From an uncultured Clostridia bacterium (GTDB lineage Bacteria; Bacillota; Clostridia; Christensenellales; Borkfalkiaceae), in contig CAMWME010000005.1 of the NCBI GenBank assembly GCA_947175325.1, forward strand, positions 20,960 through 84,959: a stretch of 64,000 nt of DNA. The letters are read 5' to 3'. Position numbers and translations under genes: made by a program. This document shows, piece by piece, positions 9,983 through 19,875 of this stretch; within the stretch, counting starts at the first letter, position 1, and each line of letters opens with the position of its first letter. The notes beneath the pieces were generated by a model. That model saw only the letters and a program-made list of their open reading frames with translations. It did no database searches and had not been told where the DNA came from.

Positions 9983-11202
9983 ATTTTTTTGATAAACGAA
10001 GTCAGATAAAAACCGGCGCCCAAAGAGATATGCGGAAGGAATTGCAAGCCGTACTTGGTTTCCTTATGTTCGAGGGGTGAAAGCGGCTTATTTAAGGCAT
10101 ATTCGGGGTGCAATTGCAAAAAATTGCAAACTATGCTGTCGTTTTCTTCGGGCAAAACCGAACAGGTCGAGTAGAATAAAAGTCCGCCGTCTTTAACGTA
10201 GCGGGAGCAATTTTCCAAAATTGCAAGCTGGGTTTTGGTTAAACTTTCAATATCGCTTTCTTTGCGGAAAAGCTTGATATCGGGGTTTTCGTTTATAACG
10301 CCCGTACCCGAACAAGGAACGTCGCAAAGCACGGCATCGAACTCGTTTTCAAATTCGGGGTTAAAGACTGTGCTGTCGGTTTGAATCGCCGTGAGATTGG
10401 TTACACCCATTCTTTGAGCGTAGGCGTTAATAAGCTCTACTCGGTGAGGGTGAAGCTCGGTTGAAGTAACCGTTTTGCACTTTTTTGCAAGTAACACTGA
10501 CTTGCCGCCCGGTGCGGCGCAAGCGTCCAAAAGGCTTCCGCAAACGGGAATCGCCGTGCAAATTGCGATAGAACCTACGGATTGGAAGGTGTAATCGCCC
10601 GCAAAGAAGCCGTCGCCGCGCACGAAGTTATTGAAAATATACGCATCCTTAAACGGGGTTTCCGTATGGGGATTTTGCAAATAGGCTTCTGCGTTCCGTT
10701 CAAACCGAACGCAAAGCCCTAAGCTGGGCGCATTGAGAATTTGCGAAGCTTCTGCCTTATAACTGCGCCTAAGCTTTTTGACGAGCCACAAGGGGGCACT
10801 GCATTCTACCGCCATTCTCTCGTCAGTTTTTTCGGGCAAGGGCGGTATCTTGTAGGTTCTTAAAAACGCGTTAACGAAACCGGACGCGCCCTCTTTGCCG
10901 AGTTTTTTAGTAAGCTCTACCGCGTAGTCCACGACCATATAGTCGTGCTTTGACATAAATTCAAGCATATACAGCGCGATTTTTAAAATAATTTTTACCG
11001 CGCTTTTTGGCTGCTTTTTTGCGTTTGCCCCCAATATATGCTCCAAATAACCGTCTTTTTCAAGCACGCCGTAACAAATTTTTACGGTGCGGGATTTATT
11101 CAAAGGCTCCACGGGAGTTTCGGCAATGGACTGCTTTAAAAACTTACCTTCCTTATAAACTTTGGTAAGTATTAAGTACGGGTCGCATAAAGGGTTAGTC
11201 AA
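9979..11202 (-). CDS. rsmB: 16S rRNA (cytosine967-C5)-methyltransferase RsmB
   Basis: LDACAAPGGKSVLLA; DVPCSGTGVINENPDIK; FYSTCSVLPEEN. Confidence 0.95.
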   Translation of the reverse strand: MTNPLCDPYLILTKVYKEGKFLKQSIAETPVEPLNKSRTVKICYGVLEKDGYLEHILGANAKKQPKSAVKIILKIALYMLEFMSKHDYMVVDYAVELTKKLGKEGASGFVNAFLRTYKIPPLPEKTDERMAVECSAPLWLVKKLRRSYKAEASQILNAPSLGLCVRFERNAEAYLQNPHTETPFKDAYIFNNFVRGDGFFAGDYTFQSVGSIAICTAIPVCGSLLDACAAPGGKSVLLAKKCKTVTSTELHPHRVELINAYAQRMGVTNLTAIQTDSTVFNPEFENEFDAVLCDVPCSGTGVINENPDIKLFRKESDIESLTKTQLAILENCSRYVKDGGLLFYSTCSVLPEENDSIVCNFLQLHPEYALNKPLSPLEHKETKYGLQFLPHISLGAGFYLTSFIKKI

Positions 11203-12112
11203 GGAAGTCCCCTACCTTTATCTTTCTACCGTTGATGAAATCAACCGCTTTCATGCGCTTCCCGCCCGCGGGCTGTAATTCGGTAATTAAAATTGCGCCG
11301 CCGTTGCACTGAACGGCAACGCCGTGCTTGTCCGCCGAGATAACCTCGCCGATTTTGCCGCCGTTGAGGGCGCAAATCTCTGCGTTGTATATATTTAAAA
11401 TCGAGCCGTTAAAATTGCAAAAAGCAACGGGGTCGGGACTGAAAGCCTTGATTAAACGGCATATATGTTGGGGGGAATTAGAAAAATCGAGTTTTCCGTC
11501 CTCCTTTTTAACCTTCTTGCAAAGCGTGGCTTTTGACTCGTCTTGCATTAAAAGTTGGTTCTTACCTTCCTCTAAAAGAGTTACCGCCTCCACTGCCGCT
11601 TCTGCGCCGAGAACGGACAATTTTTCAGTCAGTTCGCCGCAAGTGAGGTTGCCGACTTCACACCTTTTTACGAGGAGCATATCGCCAGTATCGAGGGAAA
11701 GCTCGGTCTTTATAACGGTTATGCCGGTATGGGTTTCTCCGCCTAAAATTGCCGACTGAATAGGTGAAGCGCCGCGGTACTTGGGCAAAAGCGAGGCGTG
11801 AATATTCCACACCCCGCCCTTAAAGCAGTTTAAAACTTCCTCGGTCAGCAGTTGACCGTAGGCGCAAGTTATCATGATATCGGCACCCAAAGCGCGAAGG
11901 GTATCGCAGTTTTCGCGTATCTTTTTAAATTCGTATACGGGAATACCGTGCGAGAGTGCGAAAGTCTTCACGGGCGTGGGGGTTAAAATTTGTTTTCTGC
12001 CGACGGGTTTATCTGGTTGGGTGATAACTGCCACAACCTCCTTCCCGCTGTTTAAAAGTTTTTCAAGCGCGGGAACGGAGAACTGAGGCGAACCCGCAAA
12101 GACGATTTTCAT
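11195..12112 (-). CDS. fmt: Methionyl-tRNA formyltransferase
   Basis: FAGSPQFSVPALEKL; NIHASLLPKYRGASPIQSAIL. Confidence 0.98.
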   Translation of the reverse strand: MKIVFAGSPQFSVPALEKLLNSGKEVVAVITQPDKPVGRKQILTPTPVKTFALSHGIPVYEFKKIRENCDTLRALGADIMITCAYGQLLTEEVLNCFKGGVWNIHASLLPKYRGASPIQSAILGGETHTGITVIKTELSLDTGDMLLVKRCEVGNLTCGELTEKLSVLGAEAAVEAVTLLEEGKNQLLMQDESKATLCKKVKKEDGKLDFSNSPQHICRLIKAFSPDPVAFCNFNGSILNIYNAEICALNGGKIGEVISADKHGVAVQCNGGAILITELQPAGGKRMKAVDFINGRKIKVGDFLD

Positions 12113-12113
12113 A

Positions 12114-12578
12114 TTAATCCTCCGGAGGCAAGTCGTACAACTCGTCCGCTACGTCGGTGTAAAGCTTACCGTCGAGGTGGTCGAGCTCGTGGCAGACGGC
12201 GCGGGCGAAGAAGCCCTCAGCCGTAAGCTTGTGCTTTTTGCCGTATCTGTCGCGGTACTCCGCCTTTACCTTGTTGGGACGGCGCACCGTGCCTTGCTTG
12301 CCCTTGACGGACAAGCAGCCTTCGGGTCCGACTTGTTCACCCTTGGTTGAAACGATGACGGGGTTGATAAGTTCGAAAAAGCCTTCCTCCACGTCGATAA
12401 CGACTACCCTTATGGGTAGTCCGATTTGAGGTGCGGCAAGTCCCGCGCCGTTTTCTGCGCGGACGGTTTCCTTCATATCGGCCAAAAGCTGCCAAAGCTC
12501 GGAATTGAAGGTTCTAATCGGTTTGCAGTTTTCTCTTAAAACGGGGTCACCCGTTTGAACGACGAATTTTATAGCCAT
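12114..12578 (-). CDS. def: Peptide deformylase
   Basis: GAGLAAPQIG, EGCLSV, AVCHELDHLDG. Confidence 0.98.
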   Translation of the reverse strand: MAIKFVVQTGDPVLRENCKPIRTFNSELWQLLADMKETVRAENGAGLAAPQIGLPIRVVVIDVEEGFFELINPVIVSTKGEQVGPEGCLSVKGKQGTVRRPNKVKAEYRDRYGKKHKLTAEGFFARAVCHELDHLDGKLYTDVADELYDLPPED

Positions 12579-12587
12579 TTTATACTC

Positions 12588-14759
12588 CTATGAGAGGTTC
12601 GTGGGATTCTCTTCAACGTACACGAGGACGGAGGGCGTGGTGTGCGCGACCGAAATTTCGTAAATCTTTTGTAAAAGTGAAGTATTTTTGAGCCGCATTA
12701 GCACTTGATAGCGGTGCTTGCCTTGAATTTTTTTGACTGGTGAGTGCATTTTGTTGAGGAAAATGAACTGATTAGGGTCGCTTTTTCTCAATTCTTCTAT
12801 TTCAAAGTACACTTCTTTGAGGGTTTCAAGCGACTTCTTCTCGTCCTCGCCCGTTACCATAACGCGGCAAATGAGGGAATAAGGCGGGAAGAAAGTTGCT
12901 TTTCTTATCTGAATTTCGTTGTTGAAAAAGCCGAGATAGTCGTAATTTACGGCATAGCGCAAAATATAATTTTCGGGGCAATAGGTTTGAAGAACGACTT
13001 TGCCCTTCATATCCGCCCTACCGCTTCTGCCCGAAACTTGGGTAATTAGCTGGAAAGTGCGCTCCCCGCTGCGGTAATCCGAGAACTGCAAGCTCATATC
13101 TGCGTCCAAAATGCCGACGAGAGTTACGGCGGGGAAGTCGTGCCCCTTTGCTATCATCTGTGTGCCGACGAGGATATCCGCCTCTTTTTTGGCAAACTTG
13201 CTAAGTATTTTATAGTGCCCGTCCTTGCCGGAGACGGTGTCGTTATCCATTCTGAGTATTCGGGCGTCGGGGAAAAGGGAAGAAAGCTCCGAAACGACGC
13301 GCTGGGTGCCCGTACCGCTGTAACGGATATGTACGCCGCCGCACTCGGGACAAGCGGGCAACATTCTGTATTTTGCGCCGCAATAGTGGCACTTTAAACA
13401 ATCTTCCTCGCTGTGGTAAGTTAAGGTAACGTCGCAGTTTTCGCACTTGGCGACGTATCCGCAGTCGCGGCAAATGACCTTTTGGGAGTAGCCGCGGCGA
13501 TTAAGAAATATAATCGCTTGGTTGCCGCACTTCAAGGTTGCGTCAAGCTCTTCCCTAAGTGCCAAGGAAAAGGGCGAAGGGTTGCCGCGCTTAACTTCCT
13601 TTCGCATGTCCGAAATTATTATTTCGGGCATCGGTCTTTTGTTGATGCGCTCGGGCAGAGTAATTAAATTGTATTCGCCCTCGGTTGCCGAAAGATAGCT
13701 TTCGACCGACGGCGTGGCACTGCCCAAAATGAGTTTGCAGTTATTGTATTCCGCGCGGAACTTCGCCACCTCAACGGTGGAGTAGCGCGGGGCTGTTTCC
13801 GATAGGTAAGACGAATCGTGCTCCTCGTCGATTATAATTGCGCCCAAGTTTTCAAGGGGAGCGAAAACCGCGCTTCTTGCGCCGATAGCTATCTTTGCCT
13901 CGCCCGAACGGAGCCGCCACCACTCGTCGAATTTCTCGCCCGCGGAAAGACCGCTGTGCAGAATTGCCGCCTCGCCCTTAAAGCGTGCGCGGAGCTGGGA
14001 AAGCATTTGCGGGGTTAGGGAAATTTCGGGAACGAGGAATATCGCCGTTTTGCCCTTTTTAATTTCGTTTGCGATAATTTGAAGGTAAATCTCGGTTTTG
14101 CCGCTGCCCGTAACGCCGTGGATAAGATGCACTCTTTTTTCGGAATTTTCTATGCTTTTTATAGCATTGCCCTGCATATATGTTAGAGTTTTGGGCATAT
14201 CTAACGCAACGGCACCCGAAAACGGGTTGCGCTTTATTTGGCGTTTTTCAAGGGTTATCGCGCCCTTTTCTACGAGGGAATTGACCGCACCGCGACCGAA
14301 TTCGTTGCAAAGCTGGGTGTAATCGTACTCTTCTTTGCCGTCTAAAAAGGCTAAAACCTCTTGCTGTTTTTTTGCGGATTTTGAGATTGGTGCCGTAATA
14401 TGTGCAAGTTTCGCGTATTTTTTATAAATTTCACGCACCTTGCCGTGGCGCATTTCCGAAGGCAGAAAAAGCCGAAGCGCCGCAGCCTTGGGAACTTTAT
14501 AGCGCGAAGAAATGCGCTCCATCAGCGAAAAGCATTCGGGTTGAAGCGCGGGAGGTTCGTCGAATATCTCTACTATCGGTTTGACCTTTTCGGGCGGGTA
14601 TGCGGATTTATCGCTTACGCTTAAAACGAAGCCGTCGATTATCCTTCCACCGAAGGGTACTTTTACACGACAGCCCGCCACCGTTTCGGGCGGGCAAGAG
14701 TATTCGAATATTCTGTCCACTTGGCTGTGGGCTATGTCAACGATGACTTGTGCGTACAC
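12588..14759 (-). CDS. priA: Primosomal protein N' (replication restart helicase PriA)
   Basis: LIHGVTGSGKTEIYL; IDEEHDSSY; zinc-binding CRDCGYVAKCENCDVTLTYH. Confidence 0.98.
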   Translation of the reverse strand: MYAQVIVDIAHSQVDRIFEYSCPPETVAGCRVKVPFGGRIIDGFVLSVSDKSAYPPEKVKPIVEIFDEPPALQPECFSLMERISSRYKVPKAAALRLFLPSEMRHGKVREIYKKYAKLAHITAPISKSAKKQQEVLAFLDGKEEYDYTQLCNEFGRGAVNSLVEKGAITLEKRQIKRNPFSGAVALDMPKTLTYMQGNAIKSIENSEKRVHLIHGVTGSGKTEIYLQIIANEIKKGKTAIFLVPEISLTPQMLSQLRARFKGEAAILHSGLSAGEKFDEWWRLRSGEAKIAIGARSAVFAPLENLGAIIIDEEHDSSYLSETAPRYSTVEVAKFRAEYNNCKLILGSATPSVESYLSATEGEYNLITLPERINKRPMPEIIISDMRKEVKRGNPSPFSLALREELDATLKCGNQAIIFLNRRGYSQKVICRDCGYVAKCENCDVTLTYHSEEDCLKCHYCGAKYRMLPACPECGGVHIRYSGTGTQRVVSELSSLFPDARILRMDNDTVSGKDGHYKILSKFAKKEADILVGTQMIAKGHDFPAVTLVGILDADMSLQFSDYRSGERTFQLITQVSGRSGRADMKGKVVLQTYCPENYILRYAVNYDYLGFFNNEIQIRKATFFPPYSLICRVMVTGEDEKKSLETLKEVYFEIEELRKSDPNQFIFLNKMHSPVKKIQGKHRYQVLMRLKNTSLLQKIYEISVAHTTPSVLVYVEENPTNLS

Positions 14760-14768
14760 TTAAAGAAG

Positions 14769-14987
14769 TTAGTCCTTTACGCACTTGATTTTGCCGCTTG
14801 CGATTTCTCTTGACGCGACGGCAAGCTCTTTTACGATTTCTTTGCTGTTCGCGTTTTGGCCCGCGGTCTGTTCGATAATTTGTCTTGCGCGCTTTGACGC
14901 AACTACGCAAAGGCAATACCTTGATACGGGCTGTCCGTCCGTGCCGAGTTGTTCGATAAGTAAGTCAACGGGGGGATAATTTATCAT
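14769..14987 (-). CDS. rpoZ: DNA-directed RNA polymerase subunit omega
   Basis: MINYPPVDLLIEQLGTDGQPVSRYCLCVVASKRARQI; adjacent to gmk. Confidence 0.9.
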   Translation of the reverse strand: MINYPPVDLLIEQLGTDGQPVSRYCLCVVASKRARQIIEQTAGQNANSKEIVKELAVASREIASGKIKCVKD

Positions 14988-15559
14988 ATATTTGCTCCTT
15001 TTAAAGTTTTGAATAAATTTTCTAATCGCTCGACACAACTGTCGAGGTCGTCGTTTACGAAAGTATAATCGTACAAATCCTTTTTGGAAAGCTCGTACTC
15101 CATTCTCGAGATGCGCCTTTCTATTTCGTGCGGGCTTTCGGTGCCCCTACCAATGAGGCGGCTTCTTAAAGCGTCCACGTCGGGCGGCAAAATCATTATA
15201 AGGAGTGCATCGGGATAGGATTTTTTTACTTGCAACGCGCCGTTCACCTCGATTTCAAGGATAACGTCGTGCGTTTCAAGCTGCTTTTCTACGAATGCGC
15301 GGGGCGTGCCGTAGTAATTTTCAAAGTGGTTGGAATATTCCAAAAAGCCGTTTTCTTCAATGGTTTTTAAAAATTGTTCCTTGCTTATGAAGAAATAAGA
15401 CTTGCCGTCCACCTCTCCTTCACGCATGTTGCGGGTGGTGCAAGAAATGCTTAACGCGTAGTCGCCCGACGTGAGCAGCTTTCTTACGATAGTACCTTTG
15501 CCGACACCCGAAGGGCCCGAAATTATAATAAGCAGATTTTTCATAGGGTTATTCAACAT
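14984..15559 (-). CDS. gmk: Guanylate kinase
   Basis: LLIIISGPSGVGKGTIVRKLL; YALSISCTTRNMREGEVDGKSYFF. Confidence 0.98.
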   Translation of the reverse strand: MLNNPMKNLLIIISGPSGVGKGTIVRKLLTSGDYALSISCTTRNMREGEVDGKSYFFISKEQFLKTIEENGFLEYSNHFENYYGTPRAFVEKQLETHDVILEIEVNGALQVKKSYPDALLIMILPPDVDALRSRLIGRGTESPHEIERRISRMEYELSKKDLYDYTFVNDDLDSCVERLENLFKTLKGANI

Positions 15560-16424
15560 TTTGAACTTGCTCCCTTACTTTTTCGATTTCGTTTTTGAGC
15601 GCAAGCCCTAACCTTGTTATTTCCAAATCGTTGGATTTTGAACAAATCGTGTTGGTTTCGCGGTTGAATTCTTGAACTAAGAAGTCGAGCTTTCTTCCGA
15701 CCAGCTTTTCACGGCAAATTTCGCGGAACTGAGAGATATGGGAGTACAAGCGGGTTAATTCTTCGTCGATATTGCTTTTGTCGGCGAAAAGCGCGGCTTC
15801 GGTTAAAAGCCTACCCTCGTCCACTTCGACCCCTTCCAAAATCTTTTTCATCTTGACTTCGAGCTTTTGCCTATAGTTTTGTGCGACGACGGGTGCGCGC
15901 GTTTCGACTTCGCCGACCAGTTTTTCTATGGTTTTCATTCTCGAAAGCATATCTTCTTCGAGTTTTTTGCCCTCAATCTCACGCATAGCGTTGAGTTTTC
16001 CGAGAGCAGCGTTAAGCGCGGTTTTTAACGCAGTTAAAATTTCCTCGTCCGCGGCGGCTACGTCCTCGGTTTTTACGACGTCGGGATAGCGGAGAACGCC
16101 GCTTACGCTGATATCGTCTTGAATTTCGGGGAACAGCGCTTTTATGCGGGTTGCCGCAGCGACGTAGGATTTTGCAGTTTCTTCGTCAAGGTAAAGGGTT
16201 TTCTCACGCTCGCGCTTGTCGGATAAAGAAACGAAAACGTCGGCGTGACCGCGTGTGAGTTTTTCGCGCAAGACGGTGCGAACGGTTTCTTCGTGTGCGA
16301 CCAAAATTCTAGGTGCTTTTATGACCGCGTCAAGATAGCGGTTGTTTACCGTTTTTACTTCGACGGTAAGCTCTATACCGCCGTTTTTGTATTCGCCTCT
16401 GCCGTAGCCGGTCATACTGTACAT
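15549..16424 (-). CDS. yicC: YicC family endoribonuclease-like protein
   Basis: MYSMTGYGRGEYKNGGIELTVEVKTVNNRYLD; C-terminal KLDFLVQEFNRETNTICSKSND. Confidence 0.93.
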   Translation of the reverse strand: MYSMTGYGRGEYKNGGIELTVEVKTVNNRYLDAVIKAPRILVAHEETVRTVLREKLTRGHADVFVSLSDKREREKTLYLDEETAKSYVAAATRIKALFPEIQDDISVSGVLRYPDVVKTEDVAAADEEILTALKTALNAALGKLNAMREIEGKKLEEDMLSRMKTIEKLVGEVETRAPVVAQNYRQKLEVKMKKILEGVEVDEGRLLTEAALFADKSNIDEELTRLYSHISQFREICREKLVGRKLDFLVQEFNRETNTICSKSNDLEITRLGLALKNEIEKVREQVQNVE

Positions 16425-16487
16425 AAAATAAACCCTCCTCACAAAAACTTCATTCTATTCTGCGAATAAAGTTTTTCGTGATTTTTA

Positions 16488-16618
16488 GGGGCTTCTCGCC
16501 CCTCGTGCCGCAATCTCTTGGGGCACACACATATATAATTGTGGCACTTCACCCGCGCTGAGGTGGCGTAGCCACAAATTGGGTGCGCGGGCGCAAAAGC
16601 GTGGTTTTGCTTGCGCCG
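16488..16618 (-). repeat. Cluster of three or four nested hairpins upstream of yicC
   Basis: ggggcttctcgcccc; gtgcc..gggcac; acccgcgc..gtggcgtagccac..gcgcgggc; ggcgcaa..ttgcgcc. Confidence 0.55.
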
Positions 16619-16689
16619 TTTATTATTTTAGAAATAAATTATAATAATAATTTAATTATAACAAGCTTTTTTACAAATTACAAGCAAAA

Positions 16690-16728
16690 GCGGCGATTTG
16701 AAAAATTTTTCAAATCGCCGCTTATTCA
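16690..16728. terminator. Bidirectional hairpin with flanking A/T runs
   Basis: aagcggcgatttgaaaaatttttcaaatcgccgctt. Confidence 0.7.
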
Positions 16729-16729
16729 A

Positions 16730-17362
16730 TTAAAAAAGTTCTTTTTTTAAGTCGATTGCGTCCTTTGCGGTTATTTTCCTTATAGGCTTGCAAGGAACGC
16801 CGTAAGCAAGGTAGTTATCGGGGATTTCGCTTGTAACGACCGAGCCCGCGCCTATGACGCAGCCCGAGCCTATTTTTGCGCCCGCAAGAATTTTTACGTC
16901 ACCCGCTATCCAACAGTTATCACCTATGGTGATAGGTGCGCCGTACTCCTTGTCAGTGCCGTAACCGTCGGGGTGAACGTAAGGGTTTCTGTCCTCGTAC
17001 CTAAGCGGATGAAGGGGCGTTAAGATTGAAACGTTAGGTCCGACGAAAACGTTATCGCCTATCGTTACGGGGCAAGTATCCAAAACGGTTAGGTTAAAGT
17101 TCGCGTAGAAGTTTTTGCCAACCTTGGTAAACACGCCGTAATCGAATTGCGCGGGACCTTGAATATAAGCCCCCTCGCCTTTATCGGGAAGAAGCCGAGA
17201 AAGAATTTTCTCCCGTTTTTTGGATTTGGTTTCGGGAGTCGAATTGTACTTCATACAAAGCGCGTGTGCCCTTGCCCTAAGTGCCCTCAATTCAGTTCCG
17301 TTCGGGTCGTAGATTTTACCCGCAAGCATCTTTTCTTTTTCAGTCATAATTTTATTATACAA
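16730..17362 (-). CDS. Sugar O-acetyltransferase (Maa/LacA/NodL family, left-handed beta helix)
   Basis: MTEKEKMLAGKIYDPNGTEL; IGDNCWIAGDVKILAGAKIGSGCVIGAGSVVT. Confidence 0.95.
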   Translation of the reverse strand: MYNKIMTEKEKMLAGKIYDPNGTELRALRARAHALCMKYNSTPETKSKKREKILSRLLPDKGEGAYIQGPAQFDYGVFTKVGKNFYANFNLTVLDTCPVTIGDNVFVGPNVSILTPLHPLRYEDRNPYVHPDGYGTDKEYGAPITIGDNCWIAGDVKILAGAKIGSGCVIGAGSVVTSEIPDNYLAYGVPCKPIRKITAKDAIDLKKELF

Positions 17363-17384
17363 CTAATTTGGGAACTGTCAAGAG

Positions 17385-18056
17385 TTAATAGTCGTTTTTA
17401 GAATCTGCGGTTATGCCTTTAACCCGCGTGGTAACGAGGTGATAATTGTTCCTCGGGCTTACCTCAAACAGCGTGATATTTTGCGTAGAAGTTGCGATTG
17501 CCCCCGATATATCCGCGAAATAAGCCGTTTTGCCCGCCGCCATAATGACGGGTATTCCGTACAGATAAGAGTAGGCGCGGATAAGTAGCGGCGGGACGCT
17601 GTCACGCAGTTCTTCGAGTATGGCGACGATTACGTTGCACCCGCACATTGACAGACTTTTGAAGGTGTCGGGGAAGAGCAAATCGTTCTCGACGCACAGC
17701 CCGACCTTGCACCCGTTGACGCGGTAAAAGCCCAAGGACGAGCCACTTTTATAATCCTCGCAGTCCAAGACGTGGAGCATATCCGAAATACCCAAAAGCT
17801 TGCCCCTATCCGACACGGCGGCAGACTTTCTGACGAGCCCGCGGCTTACCGTTTTGCAGCCGCACACCAGCCCGCACTCGCCCTCTTTTGACAGCCTTGC
17901 GACCTTATCGAACTTGTCGGTTTCACCTTTAAGCTCGCTTTCATAGTCCACTTCGCCAAGTCCGCCGAACCCGAAAATTGCCACGTCGCAGTCGGGAAGG
18001 GTCTCCCTTTCCTCAACCGAGCCGTCGTTTACAACGCAAAATACCATAATGTACAT
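17385..18056 (-). CDS. Nitrilase/carbon-nitrogen hydrolase-like protein, apparently lacking canonical catalytic residues
   Basis: Weak nitrilase-like layout: GKLLGISDMLHVLD ... GCKVGLCVENDLLFPDTFKSLSMCGCNVIVAI. Confidence 0.55.
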   Translation of the reverse strand: MYIMVFCVVNDGSVEERETLPDCDVAIFGFGGLGEVDYESELKGETDKFDKVARLSKEGECGLVCGCKTVSRGLVRKSAAVSDRGKLLGISDMLHVLDCEDYKSGSSLGFYRVNGCKVGLCVENDLLFPDTFKSLSMCGCNVIVAILEELRDSVPPLLIRAYSYLYGIPVIMAAGKTAYFADISGAIATSTQNITLFEVSPRNNYHLVTTRVKGITADSKNDY

Positions 18057-18158
18057 TTTATTACGGCGGGCGGAAATATGTTAAAACGGGTTTTATTTAT
18101 AAAAACGCGCGCATATCTTATTTTAAAAAGCGCGATTTGCGGCCATTGAGGTGAAAGG

Positions 18159-19610
18159 GTGAAAAAATTTATTTCGGTTTTACTTAGCGTATGCGTAATT
18201 GCATTTTGCGTAACGCTTACCGCTTGCAAAAAGCAAGACGACAATAAGACTTGCTACGATATTTTCTGCATCTACGAAGAGGAAACGGGCACGCTTACGG
18301 GCACGATGAACGTTGATTATTACAACGACACCGATACCGAGATAAGCGACTTGAAGTTCAACCTTTACGGCAATGCGTTTAGAGAGGGCGCGGCGTATTC
18401 GCCCGTTTCGGATACCTATAAAAACCGTGCGTACTACGCGGGCGAAAGCTACGGCAATATGACGGTTGAAAACGTTGAGAACTGCGCGGGCTGGAATATC
18501 GCCGGAGAGGACGAAAATATACTGGTTGTAAACCTATTGACCCCCATATATCCCGAAGATAACGTGGTTTTGACGGTTTATTACACCCTTACTTTTGCCA
18601 AGGTAAATCACCGTACGGGGATATGCGCGGACACTGTAAATTTAGGCAATTTTTACCCCGTTATTTGCGGGCGGAATACCGAAGGCTTCGTTGAGTGTAA
18701 CTACTATTATTGCGGCGACCCGTTCTATTCCGAATGCGCGAATTACACCGTAACCGTTGACGTGCCCGAAAAATACGCCGTGGCGAGCAGCGGCAAGCAA
18801 ACGAGCGAAACTTGCGTAGACGGCAGAAAAAAGTGCAGCTACACTTTGAACAATGCGCGTGATTTCGCGCTCGTGCTTTCGGATAAGTTCGAGGTTGTGT
18901 CCGAAACGGTTGACGGGGTTGAGGTGAGCTATTATTACGTCAACGACACCACGCCCGAAAACTCTTTGGCGGCGGCAACCGAAAGCTTGAAGTACTTTTC
19001 CGAAACCTTCGGCAAGTACGCCTACCCCACCCTTGCCGTGGTGCAGACGGGGTTCTGCTACGGCGGTATGGAGTACCCCGCCCTTACGATGATTGCCGAG
19101 GGGCTGGATTCCGACAACAACATTTACACTATCGTGCACGAGAACGCGCATCAATGGTGGTACGCGATGGTTGGCAGCGACCAGATGAACGACGCTTGGC
19201 AAGACGAGGGTTTGGCGGAGTACTCTACACTTGCCTTCTTCGAAAGCCACCCCACCTACGGGTTTACGCGTAAGGGAATGATTAATTCCGCGACGAGCTA
19301 TTACAGGGCGTTCTTCACCGTGTTCAGTCAGTTGAACGACGTCGCCGACACGCGTATGCACAGACACCTCAGCGAATACACGAGCGAGTTAGAATACAAC
19401 AACGTAACCTATAACAAGGGTATGATTTTGTTCGAGATGCTTAGGACTACTTTGGGGGACGAGAGCTTTTTCGGCGGATTAAAGAAGTATTTTAACGAAA
19501 ACTGCGGCAAAATTGCCACGGCGGACGATTTGATAGGCTGCTTTATAAAGAGCGGCTGCGACGTTGAGGGGCTGTTTAACTCCTTCTTAGAGGGTAAAAT
19601 TTTGATTTAA
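18159..19610 (+). CDS. Lipoprotein M1-family (gluzincin) metallopeptidase
   Basis: Lipobox LTAC; GGMEYPALTMI; HENAHQWWYAMVGSDQMNDAWQDEGLAEY (HExxH-18-E); GTG start. Confidence 0.93.
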   Translation: MKKFISVLLSVCVIAFCVTLTACKKQDDNKTCYDIFCIYEEETGTLTGTMNVDYYNDTDTEISDLKFNLYGNAFREGAAYSPVSDTYKNRAYYAGESYGNMTVENVENCAGWNIAGEDENILVVNLLTPIYPEDNVVLTVYYTLTFAKVNHRTGICADTVNLGNFYPVICGRNTEGFVECNYYYCGDPFYSECANYTVTVDVPEKYAVASSGKQTSETCVDGRKKCSYTLNNARDFALVLSDKFEVVSETVDGVEVSYYYVNDTTPENSLAAATESLKYFSETFGKYAYPTLAVVQTGFCYGGMEYPALTMIAEGLDSDNNIYTIVHENAHQWWYAMVGSDQMNDAWQDEGLAEYSTLAFFESHPTYGFTRKGMINSATSYYRAFFTVFSQLNDVADTRMHRHLSEYTSELEYNNVTYNKGMILFEMLRTTLGDESFFGGLKKYFNENCGKIATADDLIGCFIKSGCDVEGLFNSFLEGKILI

Positions 19611-19626
19611 CGGATTTGGGGACATA

Positions 19627-19668
19627 AGGAACGCGCCCGCAAGCATTGGCTTACGGGCGCGTTATTTA
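19627..19668 (+). terminator. Intrinsic terminator after the M1 peptidase gene
   Basis: aacgcgcccg-caagcattggctta-cgggcgcgttatttatt. Confidence 0.8.
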
Positions 19669-19869
19669 TTAGTCTTTGATATATTCGATAATATCCTCTA
19701 CTTTGCAATCTAAAATTTTGCAAAGGTCGTCTATCTTTGTGGTACTTATGCCGTCCCCTTTGCGAAGTCGGTGAATAAAACTACCGCTCATATTATACTT
19801 GTTAATAAGCGTGTAAGTAGATTCCCCTTTTTCTTTTAAAGTTTTCCAAAACGGTGCGTAAGAAATCAT
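19669..19869 (-). CDS. Small XRE/Cro-type HTH regulator (66 aa)
   Basis: STYTLINKYNMSGSFIHRLRKGDGISTTKIDDLCKILDCKVEDIIEYI, a minimal HTH_3 domain. Confidence 0.92.
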   Translation of the reverse strand: MISYAPFWKTLKEKGESTYTLINKYNMSGSFIHRLRKGDGISTTKIDDLCKILDCKVEDIIEYIKD

Positions 19870-19875
19870 ATGCTA

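Noticed and set aside
18642-19367. Minus-strand 241-aa ORF
   Set aside because: Antisense to the M1 peptidase, which has conserved motifs.
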